The translations under genes were made by a program, and so were the position numbers. The notes under the pieces are model-generated. The model did no database searches, had not been told where the DNA came from, and saw nothing but the letters and a program-made list of their open reading frames with translations. From DATEMK01 sp035275625 (lineage in GTDB: Bacteria > Bacteroidota > Bacteroidia > AKYH767-A > OLB10), in assembly GCA_035275625.1 (NCBI GenBank), contig DATEMK010000606.1:1-14541 (forward strand): a stretch of DNA of 14,541 nucleotides. Reading direction: 5' to 3'. Each line of letters opens with the position of its first letter. Positions within the stretch are counted from its first letter, which is position 1. Positions 1-7,889 of the stretch are shown here, piece after piece.

Positions 1-33
1 CTTTAAACTTTAAACTTTAAACCTTAAACCTTA
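1..33. repeat. 7-bp tandem repeat before the VOC gene
   Basis: Four and a half copies of a 7-bp word lie end to end: CTTTAAA three times, then CCTTAAA, then CCTTA. The tract ends five bases before the ATG of the VOC protein and may continue left of the window. It occupies the place where a ribosome binding site would be, and no purine-rich Shine-Dalgarno sequence is present. Similar short-word tracts precede other starts in this window. Confidence 0.8.
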
Positions 34-38
34 TATCC

Positions 39-404
39 ATGTCCCGTATCTCCCACTTCGAAATCCCTTCCGACCACCCGGAAAAAACTATGAGCTTCTA
101 CAACCATGTATTCGGTTGGACATTTCAAAAATTCGGTGAATATGAATACTGGATTGTTAACACAGGTGATAACAGTGAGCCCGGCATCAACGGCAGCATT
201 ATGAAAAAGAAGGACCCGAAACAACCTGTTGTAAATTCTGTTTCCGTGGAAGATATTGAAGCTACCATCCGGACCATCGAAAATCACGGTGGAAAAATTG
301 TGGTTCCAAAAATGCCCATCCCGGGTGTTGGATGGCTTGCTTACTTCACTGACCCGGATAATAATATTCATGGCATTATGCAGAATGACAGCAGCGCAAA
401 GTAA
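39..404 (+). CDS. VOC (glyoxalase/bleomycin resistance) family protein
   Basis: This is a 121-residue protein of the vicinal-oxygen-chelate superfamily. It begins with the typical first strand (SRISHFEIP, with His6 as a candidate metal ligand), followed by the YNHVFGW helix-turn around residues 21-27. It ends with the characteristic final strand, FTDPDNNIHGIMQ at about 103-115. The length is that of a single VOC module, so it would need to dimerise or pair internally to form the usual barrel. The canonical last glutamate ligand is not obvious in the final strand, so metal binding and substrate cannot be assigned. The ATG start is the first in frame and follows the 7-bp tract. The acs start lies 27 bases after the stop, which suggests joint transcription. 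Some VOC proteins are isomerases or lyases and others only bind ligands; the role here is unknown. Confidence 0.85.
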   Translation: MSRISHFEIPSDHPEKTMSFYNHVFGWTFQKFGEYEYWIVNTGDNSEPGINGSIMKKKDPKQPVVNSVSVEDIEATIRTIENHGGKIVVPKMPIPGVGWLAYFTDPDNNIHGIMQNDSSAK

Positions 405-431
405 ATTTTCAAATTCAAACCTTAAGTTCTT

Positions 432-2330
432 ATGTCTTTCCGTATAAAAACATTTGAAGAATATCAATCTGAATACAAAAAGAGCGTTGATAATCCCGAA
501 GCTTTTTGGGAAGAGATTGCCGGAAATTTTGAATGGAGAAAAAAATGGGACAAAGTTCTGGAATGGAATTTTTCTGATCCTGATGTAAAATGGTTCATTA
601 ACGGGAAGCTCAACATTACCGAAAATTGTTTAGACCGTCACTTGAGCATTCGCGGAAGCCAGGTTGCACTGGTATGGGAACCTAACAACCCTGGCGAGAA
701 GGAACGAAAAGTTACGTATCGTGAATTGCACGGCATGGTGTGCCGTTTTGCAAACGTGCTGAAAAATAACGGTGCAAAAAAAGGCGACCGTGTTTGCATT
801 TATATGCCGATGGTTCCTGAACTTGCTGTTGCTGTGCTGGCATGTGCGCGCATCGGTGCGATTCATTCTGTTGTGTTCGGAGGATTTTCTGCAAACTCTT
901 TGTCAGGAAGAATACAGGACAGCGATTGCAAAATTGTAGTCACATCAGATGGCGCTTATCGCGGAGCGAAAGAAATTCCCATCAAAGAAATTGTGGATGA
1001 AGCGCTGGAAGTTTGCCCATCCGTTGAAAAAGTAATTGTGCTTGAACGTACCAATTGCAACATAAAAATAATTGAAGGGCGTGATGTTTTGTGGAATGAC
1101 GAATTGAAAAAAGTAAATGCCGAATGTGATGCCGAAGAAATGGATGCTGAAGACAAACTTTTTATTTTATATACATCCGGCTCGACCGGCAAGCCTAAAG
1201 GTGTAGTGCATACCACAGGCGGCTATATGGTTTTTGCCTGTTACAGTTTTTTAAATGTTTTTCAATATAATGAAGGAGATATTTACTGGTGCACTGCCGA
1301 CATCGGCTGGATTACCGGGCATACCTATATAGTTTACGGGCCGTTATTAGCAGGCGCAACCACCATGATGTTTGAAGGAATTCCCACGCATCCTGATGCA
1401 GGACGTTTCTGGCAAGCTATAGACAAGCACAGCGTAAATATTTTTTATACTGCGCCAACGGCTATCCGTGCTTTGCAGGCTAACGGACTGGAGTATGTGA
1501 AGCCTTATGATCTTTCTTCATTGCGCGTTCTTGGAACGGTTGGCGAACCAATCAATGAAGAAGCATGGCATTGGTACAACGATAATATCGGCAAAGGAAA
1601 ATGCCCGGTAGTGGATACATGGTGGCAAACAGAAACGGGCGGCATTATGATTTCGCCCTTAGCGGGAATTACAAAAACAAAACCTTCTTTTGCAACATTA
1701 CCGCTGCCGGGTGTGCAGCCTGTGTTAGTGGATGATCGCGGAAACGAAATTACAGGCAATGATGTCTCCGGAAACCTTTGCATTAAATTTCCCTGGCCCT
1801 CTATTATCAGGACCACTTATGGCGATCACGACCGGTGTAAGCAAAATTATTTTGCAACGTATAAAAATCTTTATTTCACCGGTGACGGTTGCAGGCGCGA
1901 TGAAGACGGTTATTACCGTATAACGGGAAGGGTTGATGATGTCATCAATGTTTCAGGGCACCGCATCGGCACGGCTGAAGTGGAGAGCGCTATCAATATG
2001 CATCCTGATATTGTGGAATCTGCCGTGGTGGGTTTTCCACACGATATCAAAGGGCAGGGAATTTATGCTTATGTAATTTCCACAAAAGAAAATGACGATG
2101 TGGAAATGCTGCGCAAAGAAATTATTGCAATGGTTGCAAGAGAAATTGGCGCTATCGCCAAACCCGATAAAATTCAAATTGTAAAAGGGTTGCCCAAAAC
2201 CCGTTCGGGAAAAATCATGAGGCGCATTTTAAGAAAGATTGCGGAGAATGATGTTTCTAACCTCGGAGATACTTCCACACTGCTTGACCCGTTAGTGGTG
2301 GAGAGTATAAAAGAAGGAGCGATTAAGTAA
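432..2330 (+). CDS. acs: acetyl-CoA synthetase (AMP-forming acetate--CoA ligase)
   Basis: The enzyme converts acetate, ATP and CoA to acetyl-CoA, AMP and pyrophosphate through an acetyl-adenylate, in the cytoplasm. The 632-residue length is close to the family's usual 630-660. The ANL-superfamily motifs are all visible: phosphate-binding loop YTSGSTGKPKG at 247-257, DTWWQTETGG at 395-404 with the tryptophan that shortens the acyl pocket to acetate size, YFTGDG at 481-486, and the hinge and C-terminal domain through 500-600. PKTRSGKIMRR at 588-598 holds Lys594, the residue equivalent to the catalytic lysine that is reversibly acetylated in other Acs enzymes. The N-terminal ACAS extension (residues about 7-65) is present and supports Acs over a generic acyl-CoA ligase. 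The ATG at 432 gives the expected N-terminus. No acetylase or deacetylase gene is adjacent. It appears intact. Confidence 0.97.
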   Translation: MSFRIKTFEEYQSEYKKSVDNPEAFWEEIAGNFEWRKKWDKVLEWNFSDPDVKWFINGKLNITENCLDRHLSIRGSQVALVWEPNNPGEKERKVTYRELHGMVCRFANVLKNNGAKKGDRVCIYMPMVPELAVAVLACARIGAIHSVVFGGFSANSLSGRIQDSDCKIVVTSDGAYRGAKEIPIKEIVDEALEVCPSVEKVIVLERTNCNIKIIEGRDVLWNDELKKVNAECDAEEMDAEDKLFILYTSGSTGKPKGVVHTTGGYMVFACYSFLNVFQYNEGDIYWCTADIGWITGHTYIVYGPLLAGATTMMFEGIPTHPDAGRFWQAIDKHSVNIFYTAPTAIRALQANGLEYVKPYDLSSLRVLGTVGEPINEEAWHWYNDNIGKGKCPVVDTWWQTETGGIMISPLAGITKTKPSFATLPLPGVQPVLVDDRGNEITGNDVSGNLCIKFPWPSIIRTTYGDHDRCKQNYFATYKNLYFTGDGCRRDEDGYYRITGRVDDVINVSGHRIGTAEVESAINMHPDIVESAVVGFPHDIKGQGIYAYVISTKENDDVEMLRKEIIAMVAREIGAIAKPDKIQIVKGLPKTRSGKIMRRILRKIAENDVSNLGDTSTLLDPLVVESIKEGAIK

Positions 2331-2408
2331 TAAACACCTGACAAACAATACGAAAATTCGGATTTCCAGGGATAAAACCATCGTTTTGTTACTTTTTGGC
2401 AGAAAGAT

Positions 2409-2660
2409 GAAGAAAATTACTCCAACGGAGGAGTAAATAGCTCCGGCTGAGCAGTAAATTACTCCGCGCGAGCCCTTCCGAGCTACAACGATGGAGTAAA
2501 TTACTCCTCACGAGCAGCTCAGAGCTCCAACGATGGTGCAAATAACTGCAACGGAGCAGTAAATTACTCCGATGACGGAGCAAATAACTCCGTGCGAACA
2601 GCTCTGAGCTCCACCGTTGCAGCTATTTTCTTCATTAACGGAGAAATTTTCTTCATGTTT
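2409..2660. repeat. 12-unit, 21-bp tandem array with palindromic 15-bp cores
   Basis: Twelve units of exactly 21 bp run without gaps from 2409 (unit starts 2409, 2430, 2451, 2472, 2493, 2514, 2535, 2556, 2577, 2598, 2619, 2640). Each unit is a 15-bp core plus a 6-bp linker; AACGAT or AACGGA are the commonest linkers. The best core, GGAGTAAATTACTCC at 2493-2507, is a perfect palindrome around one central base. Other cores keep the outer GGAG/CTCC-type arms but swap the inner triplet on both sides: TAA with TTA, CTC with GAG (2514, 2598), AAA with TTT (2640). Some units are decayed or look mosaic (2472, 2535, 2619). The period is a multiple of three, so reading frames stay open by chance on both strands. 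Function is unknown. Confidence 0.9.
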
Positions 2661-2669
2661 GGGAGGCTG

Positions 2670-2702
2670 AACTTTTCCAAAGTTTTAAACTTTGGAAAAG
2701 TT
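2670..2702. repeat. perfect 33-bp palindrome
   Basis: A 16-bp stem starting AACTTTTCCAAAGT is followed after one central T (2686) by its exact reverse complement. It starts 10 bases after the 21-bp array ends. RNA from either strand could fold into a long hairpin, so it could stop transcription from either side or mark a cruciform site. No clear T-run follows on the plus strand, so a classical intrinsic terminator is not shown. Confidence 0.85.
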
Positions 2703-2865
2703 TAAGCTCAATAATGAAAGTAACTATTGCTGAAAATTAAAGTTGAAAATTGAAAAGCTGAAGATTGAAGGGGAGATTTTGAACAGGGTGGTGGGGATGA
2801 GGAAGTATGAGTGAAAGTTGTTTTATTAAGTTACCTTGGTTTGTTATCCGTAATTTTTTGTCGCC

Positions 2866-3797
2866 ATGAATAAACTGTGTTTAATCATAATGTTTATCAC
2901 TTGCGGGGTTTGCAATGGGCAGAACATTATACCCAATGGCAATTTTGAACAATATTCTTCTTGTCCGTCTAATACCAGCCAGTTAGATTTAGCATTACCC
3001 TGGTTTAATCCAACCCAGGCTACACCAGATTATTTTAATCAATGTGCGACAGGTTTTAATCCGTCTGTGCCATATAACTATTTTGGATTTCAACAAACTT
3101 ATGATGGAATGGGTTATAGTGGTGTCGTTCTTTTTCATAATCAATCTGCAAATACACGAGAATATATTGAAGTTCCATTGACTGATTCACTTACCGCTAA
3201 CGAGTGTTATCATTTTGAAATGCATATTAATTTGGGTAATAATTGCATGTTTACCTCTAATGACATTGGAGTATATTTTTCAGATTCAATAATTGGAGGC
3301 ATTCTCAATAATAATAATTTAACATTTACTCCACAAATTAATTTCAATTTAGGAGTATATACTGATACATTAAACTGGACGCTGTTATCTGGCAATTTTA
3401 CTGCACTGGGGGTGAGAATTATTTAATAATTGGGAGTTTTAAAAATGATGCTTCTGCTACATCAATACTTTTTAACAATACTGGAACGTTGCCTTATTCT
3501 TATGTTTGCATAGATAGTGTTTTCCTCACTCTTTGTTCAACTGGAATAAGTGAGCCTGATAAAACTGAGACTTTAAATATTTATCCAAATCCTATAAGTG
3601 ACAATTTAAATCTTACAGTTCATAATAATGAACTTTCAGAAATAATTCTGCACGACATTCCTGCAAGAAAAATATTGAATCAATCATTTACAAATTCAAT
3701 TACAATAAACACAGAACAACTTGCAAAAGGTATTTATCTTTACGAAGTGAGAAACAAAAACGATGTGGTTAAGAAAGGGAAGGTTGTGAAAAATTGA
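2866..3797 (+). pseudogene. secreted protein with T9SS type A sorting domain, frameshifted
   Basis: The gene is open from ATG 2866 to TAA 3424-3426 (186 residues) and then continues in another frame to TGA 3795-3797. The N-terminus has a signal peptide (MNKLCLIIMFITCGVCNGQ). It is followed by a module I recognise from Bacteroidota surface proteins: IPNGNFEQYSSCP, then a TPDYFNQC segment and REYIEVPL. The first frame should read on into a GGENYLIIGSF-type segment, but the G5 run at 3408-3412 is one base short. Adding one G restores LGGENYLIIGSF and a continuous protein of about 310 residues. The C-terminal part ends in a type A sorting domain (LNIYPNPISDNL through AKGIYLYEVRN to a lysine-rich end). 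As read, the first product lacks that domain and could not use T9SS. A sequencing error, a real mutation and slippage at the G run are all possible. The gene looks more AT-rich than its neighbours. Confidence 0.8.
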
Positions 3798-3829
3798 GCG
3801 TGAATTAAAACCCTGCAAGAATAACTTAC

Positions 3830-4141
3830 ATGATTGAGAAAACAACATACCAAACACCATCAGCCAGGTTACCGTACATAATAATGGCTTTAATTGTTTT
3901 CATTTGTTCCTGCCTTCTTTTGTATCTCGACAAGGATGTAAAAAAATTCAGTAATCTTTTCACCCCAGGTATTCTTATTGTTTCGAGCTATTATTCTATT
4001 CCGACTTTTGCTGTGTGTTATTTTTTATTTCGCAATTTAATGAAGACCCACGATAAATCGTTAAGTCTTTTCATATCGTTGATACTTGGCATACCGCTGG
4101 GGTTTGTTTTGGTCATCACATTTTTTAATCTCATAATGTAA
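3830..4141 (+). CDS. small membrane protein of unknown function
   Basis: I do not recognise a family for this 103-residue protein. It has three likely membrane helices, at about residues 14-32, 44-68 and 78-102. The first two are joined by a short charged segment (DKDVKKFSN) and the last two by a polar one (MKTHDKSLS). The N-terminus is polar and soluble, with no signal-peptide cleavage site. It starts 32 bases after the stop of the broken T9SS gene, so it could share its transcript. It ends 90 bases before the methyltransferase. Codon choice is ordinary for the region and there is no overlapping better frame, so it is probably a real gene, but no function can be proposed. Confidence 0.65.
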   Translation: MIEKTTYQTPSARLPYIIMALIVFICSCLLLYLDKDVKKFSNLFTPGILIVSSYYSIPTFAVCYFLFRNLMKTHDKSLSLFISLILGIPLGFVLVITFFNLIM

Positions 4142-4231
4142 ATTCCGGTTTTCCAGGATACCTGTTCAAGCTGCGCCTCCTGTGCAATATTTTGTTTTGT
4201 TTTTCGTTTCACAGAAAGCTATACCCACTTA

Positions 4232-5137
4232 ATGAACCCTGCCATAAAACAATTTTATAATGGCGCTTATTTTTTTCTACAGGCAACCCTGCCAGTGAAT
4301 CCATTTATTCCCCGAAAAATAAATGGAAGCAGGGTCAGAAAGGGGCACATCCGCATTGAACAGGAAACCAACCCGCGGTTGGATGAACTCATTATTCAGC
4401 AGCTTAATGAAGAGCGGATAGAGAATGCTTCATACAAAGTAGATATTGATGCTTTCAGAAAATATTATTCGGATACACCTTACCCGCAGGATTATTATGG
4501 AAACAAAAACGGCAGAGACGATAATTTTATAGAAAAAGCATTGGAGCATTTTGTTTCATTGCAGCTCCTGCATCTTAACAGGCATAGTACTCTAATTGAT
4601 ATAGGAGCAGGTAATTCCCCTTTTACAGAAATTGTAAAAGAAAAATCAGGAACTGCAAAAGCGTATAGCCAGGATAAATATTTCAAAGAAGGCTTTAATG
4701 AAAATAAAATCGGTGGAAGCGCGTCCCGCCTTCCATTTGAAGATGGCAGCATAGATGCAATGACGCTTCATTGTTCATTGGAGCATTTTGAAGGAAATCA
4801 GGATACAGGTTTTTTTATAGAAGCGGAGCGTGTGTTAAAGAAAGGCGGCAAGTGTATTGTGCTTCCTTTTTATTTATCTTCTCAATATACAGTGCATCTT
4901 GACCCTGTTAATAATTTACTGAAATGTTTTAAACCCGTTTTAAGTGATGAAGGAGCCGTGATCCGTTACTGTGATTCACGGCAGGCATTTTCAAGGCACT
5001 ATGATGTAAAAACATTCCGGCAACGCATCCTTAACAATATTCATGCGTTGCATCCGCTGATCTATCGTGTAGAAAATTTTAAAGAAGTTTATCACGATTG
5101 TTATTTGCGTTTCGTTCTCGTAATGACTAAGCTATAA
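4232..5137 (+). CDS. class I SAM-dependent methyltransferase
   Basis: This 301-residue protein carries a Rossmann-type methyltransferase domain in its middle. Motif I is LIDIGAGNSPF at 121-131, which binds S-adenosylmethionine. ASRLPFEDGSID at 164-175 and the LHCSLEHFEG segment at 179-188 match motifs II-III of the Methyltransf_11-like group. RVLKKGGKCIVLPFY at 200-214 is the post-motif strand. The first 100 residues are a helical, charged extension with a DYYG-containing segment that may shape the substrate site. The substrate is unknown. The next gene, an MBL-fold protein, begins 79 bases downstream on the same strand, so the two may act together, for example on a glycan or small-molecule intermediate; that is inference. 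The ATG start is the first in frame. Confidence 0.85.
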   Translation: MNPAIKQFYNGAYFFLQATLPVNPFIPRKINGSRVRKGHIRIEQETNPRLDELIIQQLNEERIENASYKVDIDAFRKYYSDTPYPQDYYGNKNGRDDNFIEKALEHFVSLQLLHLNRHSTLIDIGAGNSPFTEIVKEKSGTAKAYSQDKYFKEGFNENKIGGSASRLPFEDGSIDAMTLHCSLEHFEGNQDTGFFIEAERVLKKGGKCIVLPFYLSSQYTVHLDPVNNLLKCFKPVLSDEGAVIRYCDSRQAFSRHYDVKTFRQRILNNIHALHPLIYRVENFKEVYHDCYLRFVLVMTKL

Positions 5138-5216
5138 ATTTTATAACTAACATTTCTTTTGCTGATGAGTAAATAAAATTTTTAGAAATGCCTGAAATTA
5201 ATTCTTAATTAATGCC

Positions 5217-6752
5217 ATGCTGCGAATAGAATATATATGTCATTCCTGCCTGCACATTGATACAGGAGATACAACGATTGTCCTTGATCCCTGGTTTAAA
5301 GGAACAGCTTATAAAGGACAGTGGTACCTGTTCCCGCAACCGGTAAATACGGATATGGTTTATGAGACTGAGAATATCCTGATTTCGCACGGGCACGATG
5401 ATCATTTGCACGAAGAATCACTCCGGGCCATTAATAAAAAAGCAAGAATATTTTTTCCGTACCAATGGAGAACAGGGATCACTGAATACCTGGAAAATAT
5501 TGGGTTCAGAAAAATAACAGAAGCAATAACTTTCAAATCTTACCGTGTTTCTCCATCCACAACTATTACCTATATAGGGTTTTCATTAGAAAGCGTAATA
5601 GTGATAGAATGTGACGGGAAAGTGATCGTCAACCTTAATGATGCGCTGAACTCTCATCATGAGAATGTTGTAAAAATGTTTTTGCGTGAAATAAAAAAAC
5701 GATGGCCGGTGATTGACTATCTTTTTTCAGGATGGAGCGGTGCGGGATATTTTCCGAATACCGTTCATTACAAAAACAAAAATGACAGGGAGATCGGTAT
5801 CCTTCGCGAACAATACTTTGCAAACAATTTCTGCCGGTTTGTAAAATTCCTCGAACCTGAACGGGCAATTCCCTTTGCTCCCGGGTTCGCTCTCCTTGCA
5901 CATGACAAGCGATGGATAAATGGAGTGAAATTTCCGCGCACCGAAGCCGAACAATATTACCGTGAGAATTTTGATGCAAATACTAATGTTGAATTCTGCA
6001 TCATGCAGCCGGGCAGTTATTTTGAAAATGAAAAGTTTAATAAGTCATCACCATATTATACTGAATCAAAAAACGATTCGCTTTACCACCTGTTGGATAA
6101 AGTTTTCGAAAAAGAGATCATAGCATTCAATACGGAAAAAACAGCGGACGAAAAGATGGCTGAGGATTTAAAAGCAAGAATGGAAAAAATTTTAAATTAC
6201 AATTCCCCTCTTTATAGCAAAACGGTTCTTGACGATACAAGTTTTACTGTGATCCTTACCGATGTAAAAAGAAATAATTGCTTCAATGTGGATCGTTTGA
6301 ATGAAAGCTTCGTTGTAAAGCGCAGTGACAAACCTTCTCCAGGCAGAAAATTGCATATAAGCACCACTTCACGTTTGCTTGAATTTTCATTTGAGCGTGA
6401 ATGGGGCGCTGACGCAATGACTATCGGTTATGGTCTTGATGTAGAAGTTTTCGAAGAGCTCACGCTCGAAAAAAATCTTGATATTGTGTGTGTGCGGTTA
6501 CTTTCGCTTTACCCGAAAGCAACTGATAATTTAATTAAGCAGCCTTTCCGTTCCATGAAGTGGCTGGTTACAAATCCCATCATGTCCGCTCTTGCAATTA
6601 AGCAAAAACTCTCTCTCCGGGCAGCTGTAAATAAATACCCCTACAACGAACGCGATCACTGGATCAGCTACAGCAAATGCGATTTATGCCAGGTTTGCAA
6701 TATGCCTCTTTTAAACAAAGAATTCGCTGAACAATTGGGAGAAAGTAATTGA
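5217..6752 (+). CDS. metallo-beta-lactamase-fold protein with C-terminal CxxCxxC
   Basis: This 511-residue protein has an N-terminal MBL-fold hydrolase domain. An early strand pair (HSCLHIDTGDTTIVLDPW, 9-26) precedes the metal motif H58-x-H60-x-D62-H63 (ISHGHDDH). NLNDALN at 139-145 supplies a candidate bridging aspartate (Asp142), and His229 (LLAHD) is a candidate later ligand. Residues beyond about 290 form a second region that I cannot assign. It ends with C488-x2-C491-x2-C494, which could bind zinc or iron. The overall form (long MBL protein, SGWSGAGYFP at 171-180) recalls the MBL part of sugar-nucleotide hydroxylases such as CMP-Neu5Ac or UDP-MurNAc hydroxylase, but no Rieske domain is seen, so this is a weak suggestion. 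It follows the methyltransferase by 79 bases. Substrate unknown. Confidence 0.8.
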   Translation: MLRIEYICHSCLHIDTGDTTIVLDPWFKGTAYKGQWYLFPQPVNTDMVYETENILISHGHDDHLHEESLRAINKKARIFFPYQWRTGITEYLENIGFRKITEAITFKSYRVSPSTTITYIGFSLESVIVIECDGKVIVNLNDALNSHHENVVKMFLREIKKRWPVIDYLFSGWSGAGYFPNTVHYKNKNDREIGILREQYFANNFCRFVKFLEPERAIPFAPGFALLAHDKRWINGVKFPRTEAEQYYRENFDANTNVEFCIMQPGSYFENEKFNKSSPYYTESKNDSLYHLLDKVFEKEIIAFNTEKTADEKMAEDLKARMEKILNYNSPLYSKTVLDDTSFTVILTDVKRNNCFNVDRLNESFVVKRSDKPSPGRKLHISTTSRLLEFSFEREWGADAMTIGYGLDVEVFEELTLEKNLDIVCVRLLSLYPKATDNLIKQPFRSMKWLVTNPIMSALAIKQKLSLRAAVNKYPYNERDHWISYSKCDLCQVCNMPLLNKEFAEQLGESN

Positions 6753-6792
6753 AGTCTGACAGCTTTTATACCCCTGCAATCTTCTGTTTTCG

Positions 6793-6800
6793 TAAATTTG
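6793..6800 (+). promoter_or_regulatory. Bacteroidota -7 promoter element for the FAH gene
   Basis: TAAATTTG matches the TAnnTTTG consensus exactly and lies 51 bases before the ATG at 6852, on the gene's strand. No TTG at the usual -33 distance was found, so the upstream half is weak. The in-frame TTG at 6798 overlaps this element, which argues against that TTG being a start codon. Confidence 0.5.
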
Positions 6801-6851
6801 CCTGTTATAAAAGTATATTCGTATATTCGTAAAAATTCACTGTTCGAACCT

Positions 6852-7886
6852 ATGAAACTTGTAACCTATTCTGACAATATCCACCGGCACATCGGTATTT
6901 ACATTGAAGATAAAATTTACAATTTGCCGAAAGCCGCTGCTTTAAAAGACTATAAAGATTTTCCTGATAACATGAATGATTTTCTCGAAGAAGGAGAAAG
7001 CATCATGGCATTTGCAAAAGAGCTGGATCACCAGTTAAAAACAGGCAAACTTGAAATGGATGGAGTGCATGTGAATGAAATCACCCTGCTCGCACCTGTT
7101 CCGCATCCTGCCTCTTGTCGTGACGGGTATGCCTTCCGCCAGCATGTTGCTGCTGCAAGACGAAACCGCAAAGTGGAAATGATTCCCGAGTTTGATGAAT
7201 ACCCGATTTTTTATTTCACCAACCATAATGCTATCCAGGGTCCGGGTGATGTCTGGTGCATGCCTGATCATTTTAAGCAATTAGATTTCGAATTGGAGTG
7301 GGCAGCCGTCATCGGGAAAAAAGGAATGAATATAAAAGCAAATGAAGCCGATCAGTTCATTGCAGGTTATACAATCATGAATGACCTCAGTGCGCGGACG
7401 CTTCAAATGGAAGAAATGAAATTAAATTTAGGTCCGGCAAAAGGAAAAGATTTTTCAACAGTCATCGGACCTTATTTCGTAACACCGGATGAATTAGAAG
7501 AGCAAAAAATTTCTGCAAAAGAAAATCACACGGGTAATAATTATAATTTGCAAATGCGCTGCTGGGTAAACGGAAAATTAGTTTCAGAGGGAAATGCCGG
7601 TGACATGGATTGGACCTTTGCTGAAATCATTGAACGCTGCGCTTATGGAGTAAACATTCTTCCGGGTGATGTGATTGGTTCAGGGACGGTAGGAACAGGA
7701 TGTTTTTTAGAACTCAACGGGACAGGATTGTTGAATGACAAAAATTATAAGCCGCAATGGCTCAAAGAAGGTGATGTGGTGGAAATGGAAATAACCGGGT
7801 TGGGAAGATTGAAAAATACGATTAAGAAATATGATAGTGAATTTTCTATACTTGAATTAAAAAAGAAAACGAGCATTAATGTATAA
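6852..7886 (+). CDS. fumarylacetoacetate hydrolase (FAH) family protein
   Basis: FAH-family enzymes cleave or hydrate 2,4-diketo or 2-keto acids using a metal ion, usually in catabolic routes such as tyrosine breakdown. The protein is 344 residues from ATG 6852 (MKLVTYSDN), the usual N-terminus of such proteins. An upstream in-frame TTG at 6798 would add 18 residues but sits in the promoter. Metal ligands can be placed by comparison with mouse FAH: Asp91 (in RDGYAFRQH), Glu147 and Glu149 (FELEW), and Asp178 (NDLSAR). His98 lies seven residues after Asp91, as the catalytic His133 does after Asp126 in mouse FAH. GKDF with Lys199 and GSGTVGTGC at 276-284 complete the fold signature. The retained histidine favours a C-C bond hydrolase over a simple hydratase. 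No other tyrosine-pathway gene is in view, so the substrate is not settled. Confidence 0.88.
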   Translation: MKLVTYSDNIHRHIGIYIEDKIYNLPKAAALKDYKDFPDNMNDFLEEGESIMAFAKELDHQLKTGKLEMDGVHVNEITLLAPVPHPASCRDGYAFRQHVAAARRNRKVEMIPEFDEYPIFYFTNHNAIQGPGDVWCMPDHFKQLDFELEWAAVIGKKGMNIKANEADQFIAGYTIMNDLSARTLQMEEMKLNLGPAKGKDFSTVIGPYFVTPDELEEQKISAKENHTGNNYNLQMRCWVNGKLVSEGNAGDMDWTFAEIIERCAYGVNILPGDVIGSGTVGTGCFLELNGTGLLNDKNYKPQWLKEGDVVEMEITGLGRLKNTIKKYDSEFSILELKKKTSINV

Positions 7887-7889
7887 GAA

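Larger units (their letters stand above)
2331..2865. other. 535-bp gene-free region with repeats
   Basis: No convincing gene lies here. After about 78 ordinary bases come the 12-unit 21-bp array (2409-2660) and a 33-bp perfect palindrome (2670-2702). Next is a purine-rich low-complexity stretch (about 2730-2815) built from words such as TTGAAAA and GAAGATTGAAG. The last 50 bases lead into the secreted-protein gene. No match to the TAnnTTTG promoter element was found before 2866. Confidence 0.8.

Noticed and set aside
24..467. 147-residue minus-strand frame opposite the VOC gene
   Set aside because: It is a shadow of the VOC coding frame on the other strand and matches no family, while the plus-strand protein has clear VOC motifs.
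2389..2583. 64-residue minus-strand frame with seven-residue Ser/Leu/Arg-rich repeats
   Set aside because: It is the 21-bp array read in one frame. A period divisible by three keeps a frame open without selection. The composition is odd, there is no promoter, and the repeat's symmetry explains it better as DNA or RNA structure.
2409..2660. Possible CRISPR array
   Set aside because: The linkers are six bases and partly conserved, the repeat is too short and variable, and no cas gene is present.
2451..2706. Plus-strand frame open through most of the array (heptapeptides such as AVNYSAR, GVNYSSR)
   Set aside because: It has no good start, breaks at a stop just upstream (2448-2450) and ends in the 33-bp palindrome. 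Its openness follows from the 21-bp period.
2840..2858. Possible promoter before the T9SS gene (TAATTTTT at 2851)
   Set aside because: It mismatches the last base of TAnnTTTG, has no TTG at the right distance and lies very close to the start codon.
4150..4231. Possible promoter before the methyltransferase (TATTTTG)
   Set aside because: It is one base short of the TAnnTTTG spacing and no -33 element was found at the right distance.
6798..6851. TTG start adding 18 residues to the FAH protein
   Set aside because: It overlaps a perfect -7 promoter element, and family members normally begin MKLVTY at the downstream ATG.
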